64,000 bases of DNA from Collinsella sp. An268. Lineage in GTDB: Bacteria > Actinomycetota > Coriobacteriia > Coriobacteriales > Coriobacteriaceae. The notes beneath the pieces are model-generated. The model worked only from the letters and a program-made list of their open reading frames with translations, was not told where the DNA came from and made no database searches. Below are positions 55,232 through 64,000 of the stretch, piece after piece. The number at the start of each line of letters is the position of its first letter. The stretch's first letter is position 1. The position numbers were made by a program, and so were the translations under genes. Location: positions 124,001 through 188,000 of the forward strand of contig NZ_NFJH01000001.1 in assembly GCF_002159765.1 (NCBI RefSeq). The letters run 5' to 3'.

Positions 55232-57240
55232 TTTCCGACGAAGATCGCGAGCGCGTGCGCGCCGCCACCGACTTGGTGGCGCTCGTGCAGGAGACGGTGC
55301 CCCTCCAGCCGCGCAACAAGGAGTTCTGGGGCTGCTGCCCGTTCCACGGCGAGAAGACGCCTTCGTTTCACATCATCCCCGCCACGCAGGTCTGGCACTG
55401 CTTCGGATGCGGTGAGGGCGGCGACTGCTTCTCCTACGTCATGAAGCGCGAGAACCTGTCCTTTCCCGAGTCGATCCGCTATCTGGCGGACCGCGCCGGC
55501 ATCGAGATCCACGACGATTTCGAGGGGCGGCAGCGCGGGTCCAAGCGCTCGCGCCTCATCGAGGTCTGCGAAGCGTCCTCCCAGTTCTTCCACACGATGC
55601 TCATGCGCGGCCGCGACGACCGGCCGCGGACGTACTTCGCCTCGCGCCATATGGGCGGGGCCGTCTGCAAGCGGTACCGTCTTGGATTCGCGCCGGGCCG
55701 CGGTTCGCTCGTGCGGCACCTGACGTCGCTCGGCTTCACGCCGCAGGAGATGGTTGACGCCAACGTCGCCATCCGCCGCGATCGCGGAGCGGTCGCCGAC
55801 CGCTTTTACGACCGGGTCATGTTTCCCATCTTCGACGAGCTCGGCCGCTGCATCGCCTTCGGCGGCCGCATCATGGGAGACGGTCAGCCCAAGTACCTCA
55901 ACACGTCCGAGACCGCGCTCTTCCACAAGAAGAGGAACCTCTACGGCTTCAACTGGGCGAAGGACGACATCGTCGCCCGCGCCGAGGCCATCGTCGTCGA
56001 GGGCTACACCGACGCCATCGCCTGCTGGGAGGCGGACATCAAAAACGTGGTGGCCACGCTGGGGACGGCGCTCACCGAGCACCACGTCAAGACGCTCACG
56101 CGTTTCGTGAAGCGCATCGTCTACCTGTTCGACGGCGATGCCGCCGGGCAGAAGGCGGCCGAGCGCGCCATTCAGTTCATCGAGAACGACGCGATAGACC
56201 TGCGCTGCGTGGTCCTGCCGGCGGGTATGGACCCTATGGAGTTCATCACGGCGGAGGGCGGCGGGGCCCTGCGCGCTCTTATCGAGGACGCCGAGCCCCT
56301 GATGGATTTCGTGTTCCGTAAACTCGGCGAGCGCAGCGACGTGTCGACGCCCGGCGGGCGCACGCGCGCGCTCGAGGATGCGCTCCGCCTCATCTACCCC
56401 TTGCGCGCGAGCTATATGATCGATGCGTACTACCAGCAGGTGGCCGACCGGGTCGGTCTCGATGTGGAGAACGTGCGGGCCGCCGCGCCGCAGATATTCC
56501 GCGCGGTCGAGCGCGAGGAGGCCGACCGCGAGCGACGCGCGGCCGACCGCGAGCGCGCTCAGGCGCGCCAGGCGCACCCCGCCGGGGAGACCGGCGCGCC
56601 CCTGCCGGCGGGGGAGGCCGCGCCGTATGACGAGGTGCCGCTCGATGCCTACGGCCAAGTGCCCCAGGCTCCCGAGCCGGCGGAGACCGCGCCCGTCCAG
56701 CAGCCCGTCATCCTCACCGAGCTCGAGCGCCGCGCCCTGGTGAGCGAGCGCGAGCTGCTCACGCTCCTCACGGCGCACCCCGATACGTTCCGTCCCTACG
56801 CCGAGCGCATCGTGGACATCGACTGGGTCGACCCGCGGCACGAGGCGATCGCCTGGGCCGTGCTCGCCACGCCGGAGGGCACACGTCCGGTCGACGCCAT
56901 GGACGCCGCCCGTGCGGTGTGCCCCGAGGCCGCCGAGCTCGTCTCCTCCGGCCGCATCGGCGCCACGAGCGCGCACCCCACCGAGGTGAACATCAAATTC
57001 CTCCTCGACACGCTCGAGCTCTTCACGGTCAGGCGCCGGCTCAAGACGGCCCAAGGCAGGCTCCGGCAGGGCTCCGGGCTCTCTCCGGAGGAGCGCCGCG
57101 AGCTCACCATCGAGGCCTCGCAGGGCGCCGCGCGCAAAAGGGCGCTCGAGCGGGAGCTGGAGGGCGTGGCCGACCCGTTTGCCGAGACGGCGCTGCCAGG
57201 TGGCGGAGATGTGGCCTCGCAGACGGGGGACGCTTCGTAG
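55228..57240 (+). CDS. dnaG: DNA primase DnaG
   Basis: The 670-residue primase makes RNA primers at replication forks. An N-terminal CHC2 zinc finger (CCPFHGEKTPSFHIIPATQVWHCFGCGEGGD), the RNA-polymerase TOPRIM domain (VVEGYTDAIACWEADIKNVVATLGTAL and YLFDGDAAGQKAAERA), and a C-terminal helicase-binding domain are present. A charged linker rich in Arg, Glu and Ala (about residues 425-455) separates the last two. The ATG overlaps the ribF stop. It precedes rpoD, a standard pairing. Confidence 0.97.
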   Translation: MISDEDRERVRAATDLVALVQETVPLQPRNKEFWGCCPFHGEKTPSFHIIPATQVWHCFGCGEGGDCFSYVMKRENLSFPESIRYLADRAGIEIHDDFEGRQRGSKRSRLIEVCEASSQFFHTMLMRGRDDRPRTYFASRHMGGAVCKRYRLGFAPGRGSLVRHLTSLGFTPQEMVDANVAIRRDRGAVADRFYDRVMFPIFDELGRCIAFGGRIMGDGQPKYLNTSETALFHKKRNLYGFNWAKDDIVARAEAIVVEGYTDAIACWEADIKNVVATLGTALTEHHVKTLTRFVKRIVYLFDGDAAGQKAAERAIQFIENDAIDLRCVVLPAGMDPMEFITAEGGGALRALIEDAEPLMDFVFRKLGERSDVSTPGGRTRALEDALRLIYPLRASYMIDAYYQQVADRVGLDVENVRAAAPQIFRAVEREEADRERRAADRERAQARQAHPAGETGAPLPAGEAAPYDEVPLDAYGQVPQAPEPAETAPVQQPVILTELERRALVSERELLTLLTAHPDTFRPYAERIVDIDWVDPRHEAIAWAVLATPEGTRPVDAMDAARAVCPEAAELVSSGRIGATSAHPTEVNIKFLLDTLELFTVRRRLKTAQGRLRQGSGLSPEERRELTIEASQGAARKRALERELEGVADPFAETALPGGGDVASQTGDAS

Positions 57241-57255
57241 TGTTTTCAATATCGT

Positions 57256-57283
57256 TTGCATGGGGTATAGACACTTGTGATAA
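57256..57283 (+). promoter_or_regulatory. Promoter of rpoD
   Basis: TTGCAT (57256-57261), 16 bases, then TGATAA (57278-57283) forms a good sigma-70-type promoter 35 bases before the rpoD start. It lies between dnaG and rpoD, in a locally AT-rich stretch. Confidence 0.7.
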
Positions 57284-57318
57284 AGTTTTGAACCCTATGA
57301 ACCAAGAAGGGAGACTCT

Positions 57319-58653
<1,335 letters not shown>

Positions 58654-58707
58654 CGCGCGGCTCCTCGGCGCGCCCGGCGCGGCGCGCCGCCCATAGTGCG
58701 GATTCAT

Positions 58708-58743
58708 ACGCCGCCGGTTGCCCCTGTGGGCGGCTGGCGGCGT
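58708..58743 (+). terminator. Terminator-like hairpin after rpoD
   Basis: ACGCCGCC (58708-58715) pairs with GGCGGCGT (58736-58743), followed by TT. The inner GCCC/GGGC adds stability. The short T-run gives moderate confidence. Confidence 0.45.
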
Positions 58744-58783
58744 TTGCGTACGCGGCCGCGGGCATCGCAGGGAGGGATTTCGC

Positions 58784-59215
58784 ATGCTGGCGATTTGCGC
58801 CTACGGGTTCTATGCACTGCTCGCCGCCGCCGCGGTCATCGATGCGCGCGAGCGGCGCCTGCCGCATGGCCTGGCTTTGGCGCTCGTGGTGCTGGGCGCC
58901 GCGTGCGGCCTTGCCGAAGGCGGGGTGGGGACGCTTCTGCCGCGCGCCGCGTCCGCCTGCGCGGTATGCGGCGCGCTCGTCGCCTTCGAGCTTGCCTGGC
59001 GCCGCGTCAAGGGGGCGCCGGGGCAGGGGATGGGGGATATCCGCGCGCTCTTCGCGCTTATGCTCGTGTACCCCGAGGCCGCATTGGCTGCCTATGCGCT
59101 CGCGCTCATCGCCCTCGCCCTCTCATGCGTTGCGGTTCGCTCCCGCTCCCTCCCGCTCATTCCGTTTCTGGTACCGTTCTTTATCTTGTTTACGGGATTG
59201 CTTTCGGGTGCGTAG
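58784..59215 (+). CDS. Prepilin peptidase-like (A24 family) membrane protein
   Basis: The 143-residue protein has four to five hydrophobic helices. Two aspartates of the A24 family are visible: Asp20 in AVIDARERRLPHG and Asp85 in the GXGD motif GQGMGD. It resembles CpaA/TadV-type short prepilin peptidases that remove leader peptides from type IV pilin-like proteins. No pilin or assembly genes are nearby. The ATG follows GGAGGGATTTCGC. It could serve a Tad pilus or competence pseudopilus encoded elsewhere. Confidence 0.7.
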   Translation: MLAICAYGFYALLAAAAVIDARERRLPHGLALALVVLGAACGLAEGGVGTLLPRAASACAVCGALVAFELAWRRVKGAPGQGMGDIRALFALMLVYPEAALAAYALALIALALSCVAVRSRSLPLIPFLVPFFILFTGLLSGA

Positions 59216-59274
59216 CTGTTTTGCGTCCGGTCGATGTGCGATGATAGGTGAAGTCACGAGTGGGGAGGTAGCGT

Positions 59275-60525
59275 ATGCCTTCGCAGGATACCGAGCGGCG
59301 GCGCGCCGTGCGCGCGCGGATGGACCGCATCCAAGACGTGCTCTCCGACGCCCTTGTCGAGCGCATGACCGATGATCGGGCGCGCGGGTGGCTAAACCCG
59401 TATCGCACCGATGACGTACGGGCGCTCCGCCGTGAGGAGCGGCCCGGGGACGCGCCCAACATATGGCGCCCGGCGTTCGTGCGCGATGTGGAGAAGATTA
59501 TCCACACGCCCGCGTACAACCGCTATGCCGGAAAGACGCAGGTCTTCAGCTTCCGCAGCAACGACGACCTGTCGCGCCGCGGCCTGCACGTGCAGCTCGT
59601 GGCGCGCATCGCGCGCGACATCGGGTACGCCCTCGGCCTCAACACCGACCTCATCGAGGCCATCGGCCTCGGCCACGACCTCGGCCACACGCCCTTCGGC
59701 CATGCGGGGGAGCGCTGTCTCAACGAGGTGTTCCACGAGCGCACGGGACGCTGGTTCTTTCACAACGTGCATTCCGTGCGCGTGCTCGACGTGCTCTACG
59801 GTCGGAACATCTCCTTGCAGGTGCTCGACGGGGCGCTCACCCACAACGGCGAGTACGAGCAGCAGGTGTTCGAGCTTTCCGGCTTATCCGGGTTCGAAGC
59901 GTTCGATGACGTCGTGGAGCGCTGCTACACGCAGGGCGGGCTCGCCATCGGGCACCTGCGTCCCATGACGCTCGAGGGGTGCGTCGTCCGCATCTCCGAT
60001 ATCATCGCCTACGTCGGACGCGACCGACAGGATGCCATCGAGGCGGGCCTTCTGGGGGAGGACGCCTTCGAGGACGGTCTCGGCGGCGCCTACAACTCGT
60101 GGATCCTGTCACACGCCGCCGCCGACATCATCGAGCACAGCTACGGTTCGGACCGTATCGCCATGAGCGAGGACCTCTTTTTGGAGATTCGGCGCGCCAA
60201 GGCGGAGAACTACGCCAAGATCTACCGCTCGAGCGGTATCGAGGGGGAGCGCGCCGAGGAGCTCGCGCGAGCCTTCCGCCTGGTGTACGGCCGCTGCCTC
60301 GACGACCTCGCCCGCCGCGACGAGTCGAGCTACATCTTCCGTCATCATATCGCGCGGATCGAGCGGGCGCTCTCGCACTACGGGCGCCGCTACGCGTGGG
60401 AGGCGGATCCCGAGCAGACCGTGGTCGATTACATCGCGAGCATGACCGACGGCTACTTCACCGAGCTCGCGGGACGCTACTTCCCCGAGATCCGGTTCCC
60501 GCGGCGCACGTACATAAACGAGTAG
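59275..60525 (+). CDS. dGTP triphosphohydrolase-like HD-domain protein
   Basis: The 416-residue protein carries the HD motif in AIGLGHDLGHTPFGHAGERCLNEVFHE, an upstream YNRYAGKTQVFSF segment, and DIIAYVGRDRQDAIEAGLL, as in dGTPase-family enzymes. These hydrolyse dGTP or other dNTPs to nucleoside and triphosphate. The ATG follows GGGGAGG. The linked rarA gene, which begins two bases after its stop, suggests a role in nucleotide pool or genome maintenance. The exact nucleotide preference is not known. Confidence 0.9.
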   Translation: MPSQDTERRRAVRARMDRIQDVLSDALVERMTDDRARGWLNPYRTDDVRALRREERPGDAPNIWRPAFVRDVEKIIHTPAYNRYAGKTQVFSFRSNDDLSRRGLHVQLVARIARDIGYALGLNTDLIEAIGLGHDLGHTPFGHAGERCLNEVFHERTGRWFFHNVHSVRVLDVLYGRNISLQVLDGALTHNGEYEQQVFELSGLSGFEAFDDVVERCYTQGGLAIGHLRPMTLEGCVVRISDIIAYVGRDRQDAIEAGLLGEDAFEDGLGGAYNSWILSHAAADIIEHSYGSDRIAMSEDLFLEIRRAKAENYAKIYRSSGIEGERAEELARAFRLVYGRCLDDLARRDESSYIFRHHIARIERALSHYGRRYAWEADPEQTVVDYIASMTDGYFTELAGRYFPEIRFPRRTYINE

Positions 60526-60527
60526 GG

Positions 60528-61919
60528 ATGTCGATGGAGACTTTGTTCAGCGCTCAGGAGAGCGAACGCGCCCGTAACAACGCGCCGCTCGCCGTGCGTA
60601 TGCGGCCGGCGACGCTCGACGAGTACGTCGGTCAGAAAAAGGCGGTGGGTCCGGGGAGCTGGCTCAGGTCGGCCATCGAGCACGACGTGCTCTCGAGCGT
60701 CATCCTCTACGGCCCGGCGGGGACGGGCAAGACCACGCTCGCCCACATCATCGCGCAGCATACGCGCAGCGAGTTCGTCGAGGTCTCGGCGGTTACGGGT
60801 ACGGTCAAGGACCTTCGGCGCGAGATCGACGAGGCGAAGCGGCGCCTCATGGCCTACGACCGCCGAACGATACTGTTCATCGACGAGATACACCGCTTCA
60901 GCCGCTCGCAGCAGGACGCGCTCCTGCATGCGGTCGAGAACCGCACGGTGATCATGATCGGGGCCACGACGGAGAATCCGTACTTTGAGGTCAATTCCGC
61001 CCTGCTCTCGCGCGCGCGGGTGGTGGAACTCGAGCACCTCACGAACGATGAGGTGGCGGAGCTCGTGCGGCGCGCGCTCACCGCCCCGCAAGGGCTCGCC
61101 GGCGGCTACCGTGCCGCCGATGAGGTGGTCGGCGCCATATGCACGCTCGCGGCGGGCGACGCGCGCGCGGCGCTCACCACCCTTGAGCTCGCGAGCGAGA
61201 TGGCGCTCATTCGCTCGGACGGGGCGGGTGTCGCCTGTGATTCCGACGGGGAAGGCGCGGGCGCCATCACCATCACGCTCGAGGACGTGCGCATGGCGAA
61301 CCCGCGCCGCGGGCTCTCCTACGACAAGTCGGGCGATATGCACTACGACATCATCTCGGCCTTCATCAAATCCATGCGCGGCAGCGATCCGGACGCGACC
61401 GTGTACTGGCTCGCCCGCATGATCGATGCGGGGGAGGACCCCAAATTCATCGCGCGGCGCATCATGATCCAGGCCTCGGAGGACATCGGCAACGCCGATC
61501 CCCAGGCGTTCCTCGTGGCCGAGGCCGCCTTCAAGGCGGCGGAGGTCATAGGCTACCCCGAGTGCCGCATCAACTTGGCGCAGGCGGCGATCTACAACGC
61601 GCTCGCGCCGAAGTCCAACGCGTGCGAGGCGGCCATAGACGCGGCGCTCGCCGACGTGCATTCGAGCGGGCAGCGCGAGGTGCCGAGCCATCTGCGCGAC
61701 CGGCACCGGCCGGGTTCGGACGCGTACGGCCCCTACCGGTACCCGCACGATTACCCAGAGGGCTGGGTCGACCAGCAGTATCTGCCCGACGGTCTTGCCC
61801 GCGGCGCCTTCTGGAAGCCGGCGGGGCGCGGGTGGGAGCAGTTCCGGTTCGAGCAGAGCGCGCGCGACCGCAGCGGCAGGGCCCCCGAGGCCCATGACGG
61901 GGAGGGGGCCCAGGCCTAG
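60528..61919 (+). CDS. rarA: Replication-associated recombination protein RarA/MgsA
   Basis: The 463-residue AAA+ ATPase includes PLAVRMRPATLDEYVGQKKAVGPGSWLR, Walker A GPAGTGKTTLAH, Walker B ILFIDEIHRFSRSQQDALL, sensor-1 IGATTENP, and the MgsA C-terminal domain (GLSYDKSGDMHYDIISAFIKSMRGSDPDATVYWLARMIDAGEDPKFIARR). It acts at stalled replication forks. The ATG is two bases after the previous stop. The last 60 residues (ERAR rich in Arg, Gly and Glu) are a divergent tail. The family length is usual. Confidence 0.95.
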   Translation: MSMETLFSAQESERARNNAPLAVRMRPATLDEYVGQKKAVGPGSWLRSAIEHDVLSSVILYGPAGTGKTTLAHIIAQHTRSEFVEVSAVTGTVKDLRREIDEAKRRLMAYDRRTILFIDEIHRFSRSQQDALLHAVENRTVIMIGATTENPYFEVNSALLSRARVVELEHLTNDEVAELVRRALTAPQGLAGGYRAADEVVGAICTLAAGDARAALTTLELASEMALIRSDGAGVACDSDGEGAGAITITLEDVRMANPRRGLSYDKSGDMHYDIISAFIKSMRGSDPDATVYWLARMIDAGEDPKFIARRIMIQASEDIGNADPQAFLVAEAAFKAAEVIGYPECRINLAQAAIYNALAPKSNACEAAIDAALADVHSSGQREVPSHLRDRHRPGSDAYGPYRYPHDYPEGWVDQQYLPDGLARGAFWKPAGRGWEQFRFEQSARDRSGRAPEAHDGEGAQA

Positions 61920-62046
61920 CCGCGCGCGGTGGACGCGCTCATCGGTTGCACGCCGTCCCCCGCGACAGAGCCGGCGCGAAACGGGTACTATAAACGTCTG
62001 TATGTAGGAAGCGGCGTCGCGCCGCGAAACGATACCGGGAGGTACC

Positions 62047-62625
62047 ATGGACCCTCTCCAGATTGTGCTCATCGTCGTCGCCGTGGCGGCTGTGTGGGCG
62101 CTCGTCGAGCTCGCCCTGCTCGCGCGGCGCGGCCGCGATGCCGTGGGGAATCTCGACCGTGCCGTGAGCGACATCAACGACACGCTGGCGGAGGCCAAGC
62201 CCGTCATCGCCAAGCTCGATGACACCCTCGAGGAGCTGCAGCCCGCCGTCCAGCGCGTCGAGCCCCTGCTCGCGAGCGCGAACGTCGCCGTCGATGCGCT
62301 CTCCGCCAATCTCGTCGAGGTCGAGGCCGTGGTGCGCGACGTCTCGTCGTTCACGGGTACGGCCGTCAACGCCAAGCACGCCGCCCGCGGGGTTGCCGAC
62401 AGCGCGAGCGATGCCGTGCAGCGCCTGCTCGGCAAGCGCCGCGGACGCGATGCGGCACCCGAGCGTGCCATCGGACAGGGGGATGCGCCGGATGCGTCGC
62501 CCGCTGTCGATGACGCCGCAAAGGGCGCCCCTGCGGATTCCCCTGAGACGCCCGCCGCTTCTAGTCAGTATTTCACCTACGGCGACGTCGCCGCCGAGCA
62601 GGAGCCGGAGGCCGCACATGAGTAA
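62047..62625 (+). CDS. DUF948-like membrane-anchored coiled-coil protein
   Basis: The 192-residue protein has one N-terminal transmembrane helix (residues 4-24) and then heptad helices (AVSDINDTLAEAKPVIAKLDDTLEELQPAVQRVEPLLASANVAVDALSANLVEVEAVVRDV), like DUF948 proteins. The C-terminus is low-complexity. Related proteins are found with stress sigma factors and cell-wall genes. It has an eight-base overlap with the RsbW-like gene, so it belongs to this stress module. GGGAGG precedes the ATG, and TACTAT at 61986-61991 is a possible -10. Confidence 0.78.
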   Translation: MDPLQIVLIVVAVAAVWALVELALLARRGRDAVGNLDRAVSDINDTLAEAKPVIAKLDDTLEELQPAVQRVEPLLASANVAVDALSANLVEVEAVVRDVSSFTGTAVNAKHAARGVADSASDAVQRLLGKRRGRDAAPERAIGQGDAPDASPAVDDAAKGAPADSPETPAASSQYFTYGDVAAEQEPEAAHE

Positions 62626-62998
62626 CCTGACGGAGCGCCCCATCGCGCTCACCCTCGCTGCCGAGCCCGACCTCGCGCGCCTCGTGCGCATGACCGCCGC
62701 CAATGTCGGCGCGCTGGCGGGTATGTCCGTGGACCGTATCGAGGACATGCGCATGGCCGCCGAGGAGGCGTTCATCTACGCTGCCTCCGCTGACCCGGAC
62801 GGTGCCCTGACCATAACGTTCTCATTTGATGACGACGGCGTGCGGATGACGTTCGAGCTCGCGCTCGATGCGTTCCCCGCGGTGAAGGAGGGCGATCCGG
62901 CAGCCTACGCCGACCTGCTCCTCGCCGCTGTCTGCGATAGCTACGAGCGAACGGACGGGCCGGCGCGCCTCGTGCTCGCTCTCGGGACGGATGCGTGA
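62618..62998 (+). CDS. RsbW-like anti-sigma protein with a degenerate ATPase site
   Basis: The 126-residue protein resembles the GHKL/HATPase fold of RsbW and SpoIIAB at the start (VRMTAANVGALAGMSVDRIEDMRMAAEEAFIYA). In active kinases the N-box Glu and Asn bind Mg-ATP; here the block is EEAFIY, with Tyr54 in place of Asn, and the G1 and G2 glycine boxes with the ATP lid are not recognisable. Its stop overlaps the SigB-type gene. It may be an ATP-independent anti-sigma factor. That it binds the following sigma factor is inferred. Confidence 0.7.
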   Translation: MSNLTERPIALTLAAEPDLARLVRMTAANVGALAGMSVDRIEDMRMAAEEAFIYAASADPDGALTITFSFDDDGVRMTFELALDAFPAVKEGDPAAYADLLLAAVCDSYERTDGPARLVLALGTDA

Positions 62999-62999
62999 T

Positions 63000-63791
63000 A
63001 TGCCGAAGACTTCCGCTACGGGAAAGACCGCTTGGGATAAGGAGAAGACCCACGAGCTCTTCCGCCGCTACAAGGAGGAGGGCGACCGCGACGCCCGCGA
63101 GAAGCTCGTCATGTCCCATCTCAATCTGGTCCGCTTCCTCGCCAACAAGTTCAAGAACCGCGGCGAGCCGCTCGACGACCTCATGCAGGTGGGTTACCTG
63201 GGGCTCCTCAAGGCCATCGACGGATTCGACCCCTCGCGCGGGCTCGAGTTCACCACGTACGCCACTCCCACCATCTTGGGCGAGATCAAGCGCCACTTCC
63301 GCGATAAGGGCTGGTCGGTGCGCGTGCCGCGCCGTCTGCAGGAGCTGTCCGCCAAAGTCAACCAGGCAACCGATGCGCTGACGGTCTCGCTGCAGCGATC
63401 CCCTAAGATCGAAGAGGTCGCCGAGTACGTGGGCGCGACGGTGGACGAGGTGCTCGAGGCCATGGAGTCCTCCTCTGCCTACAGCTCGGTGCCGCTCGAG
63501 GGCACCGGTTCGTCCGAGAACGACGACGCCCCCTCGATCATCGATCGCTATGCGACCGATGATGCTGAGCTCGAGCTCACCGACGACCGCCTCATGATAG
63601 AAGAGGCCCTGGACGACCTTTCGCCCCGCGAGCGCGAGGTGATCGAGCTCAGGTTCCGCGACGGGCTCACCCAGATCGAGATGGCCGAGCGCCTCGGTAT
63701 CTCGCAGGTGCAGGTATCGCGCCTGTTGCGCCGCACGCTCAAGAAGATCCAGGACCGCATCGACCCCAGCGGCACCTTGGCGCGCTCATGA
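63000..63791 (+). CDS. SigB/SigF/SigG-family RNA polymerase sigma factor
   Basis: The 263-residue sigma factor has region 2 (SHLNLVRFLANKFKNRGEPLDDLMQVGYLGLLKAIDGFDPSRGLEFTTYATPTILGEIKRHFRDKGW), region 3 and region 4 (LSPREREVIELRFRDGLTQIEMAERLGISQVQVSRLLRRTLKKIQ). It lacks region 1.1, like stress/sporulation-type sigma factors. The ATG at 63000 is preferred because GGGACGG lies ten bases upstream; ATG 62991 overlaps the RsbW-like gene. Partner-switching control by that protein is inferred. No RsbV-like gene is in the window. Confidence 0.93.
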   Translation: MPKTSATGKTAWDKEKTHELFRRYKEEGDRDAREKLVMSHLNLVRFLANKFKNRGEPLDDLMQVGYLGLLKAIDGFDPSRGLEFTTYATPTILGEIKRHFRDKGWSVRVPRRLQELSAKVNQATDALTVSLQRSPKIEEVAEYVGATVDEVLEAMESSSAYSSVPLEGTGSSENDDAPSIIDRYATDDAELELTDDRLMIEEALDDLSPREREVIELRFRDGLTQIEMAERLGISQVQVSRLLRRTLKKIQDRIDPSGTLARS

Positions 63792-64000
63792 GGGCGGGCG
63801 GCACTGGGCGCGTGCGCACGATCGACTTCGGGCGCCATGACTTCGCCTTCGGCATCGCCCTGCGCATCTGGGCGGTCGTGGGCGGCATCATCATCGGCGC
63901 CGCGATCCTCAACGTCTTCGACGTGCTCGCGCCCGTCATAGAGTTTCTGGCCGTCGGCTCGCTCGTGGCCTTCGTCGCGGCCCCCTTGGTGAACGCCCTC
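63788..64000 (+). CDS. AI-2E family (PerM-like) transporter, N-terminal part (runs off the window)
   Basis: The 71 codons visible include one long hydrophobic stretch (FAFGIALRIWAVVGGIIIGAAILNVFDVLAPVIEFLAVGSLVAFVAAPLVNAL) that resembles the start of AI-2E permeases, including the one at 29376. The ATG overlaps the stop of the sigma gene. It is the second family member in this window and the only one linked to the stress sigma module. Identity is based on this fragment only. Confidence 0.6.
   Translation, partial: MRAGGTGRVRTIDFGRHDFAFGIALRIWAVVGGIIIGAAILNVFDVLAPVIEFLAVGSLVAFVAAPLVNAL

Overview
The window is about 64 kb of very GC-rich, tightly packed, mostly plus-strand DNA. It looks like the chromosome of a gut Coriobacteriia bacterium, and Collinsella or a close relative is my best guess. 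The reasons are the fermentative and anaerobic gene content (mannose-family PTS, LacAB, anaerobic-type Cys sulfatases with a radical-SAM maturase, formate-tetrahydrofolate ligase with FchA), the actinobacterial style of the nusA-infB and dnaG-rpoD regions, and frequent GTG and TTG starts. The assignment is inferred from gene content; no rRNA or tRNA gene was found to confirm it.

Layout. 0-8.4 kb: a carbohydrate island with the end of lacA, then lacB, a divergent DeoR/LacR-type repressor, a four-gene mannose-family PTS (IIA, IIB, IIC, IID), and two cytoplasmic sulfatases flanking a small membrane protein. The likely logic is PTS uptake of a sulfated galactose-type sugar, desulfation inside the cell, then the tagatose-6-phosphate route through LacAB. 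The maturase these Cys-type sulfatases need (anSME) lies at 23.2-24.3 kb. 8.5-14.3 kb: valS, an uncharacterised coiled-coil membrane protein and a 6-phospho-beta-glucosidase. 14.3-20.8 kb: a repeat-bearing spacer, then a one-carbon/folate run (fhs, fchA, folD, folE, 5-formyl-THF cyclo-ligase, folC) in which FolD has lost its cyclohydrolase residues while FchA is present. 20.6-34 kb: accessory genes, including a kinase fragment, a TSUP permease, a CLC-F-type fluoride antiporter, M18 aminopeptidase, a ROK regulator, a LysR remnant beside an inverted-repeat element, an AIM24 protein, an AI-2E permease, and a TetR regulator with two MFS pumps.

34-47 kb: a GyrI-like sensor protein, a DUF5655 protein, a zinc-ribbon membrane protein, and thrS preceded by what looks like a complete ribosome-mediated threonine attenuator (14-residue leader peptide with Thr-Thr-Gln-Thr, then mutually exclusive hairpins). 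Next come a PLP-fold protein without its catalytic lysine, mntP, an AT-rich non-coding stretch with possible structured RNA, a methyltransferase, a ModE-like regulator, an IMP dehydrogenase of the Tritrichomonas-like type, an acidic single-pass membrane protein, and leuS.

47-64 kb: core information-processing genes in the order rimP-nusA-infB-rbfA-nrnA-truB-ribF-dnaG-rpoD, almost all overlapping or nearly so. A lone prepilin peptidase-like protein, an HD dGTPase-like protein and RarA/MgsA follow. Last is a general-stress-type module (DUF948-like protein, a degenerate RsbW-like protein, a SigB/SigF-family sigma factor) running into a second, truncated AI-2E permease. I saw no CRISPR array, rRNA, tRNA, intact transposase or phage gene. 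The strongest candidates for new biology are the thrS attenuator, the PTS-sulfatase-LacAB system, the specialised FolD, the RsbW-like protein without ATP-binding boxes, and the lysine-less PLP-fold protein.
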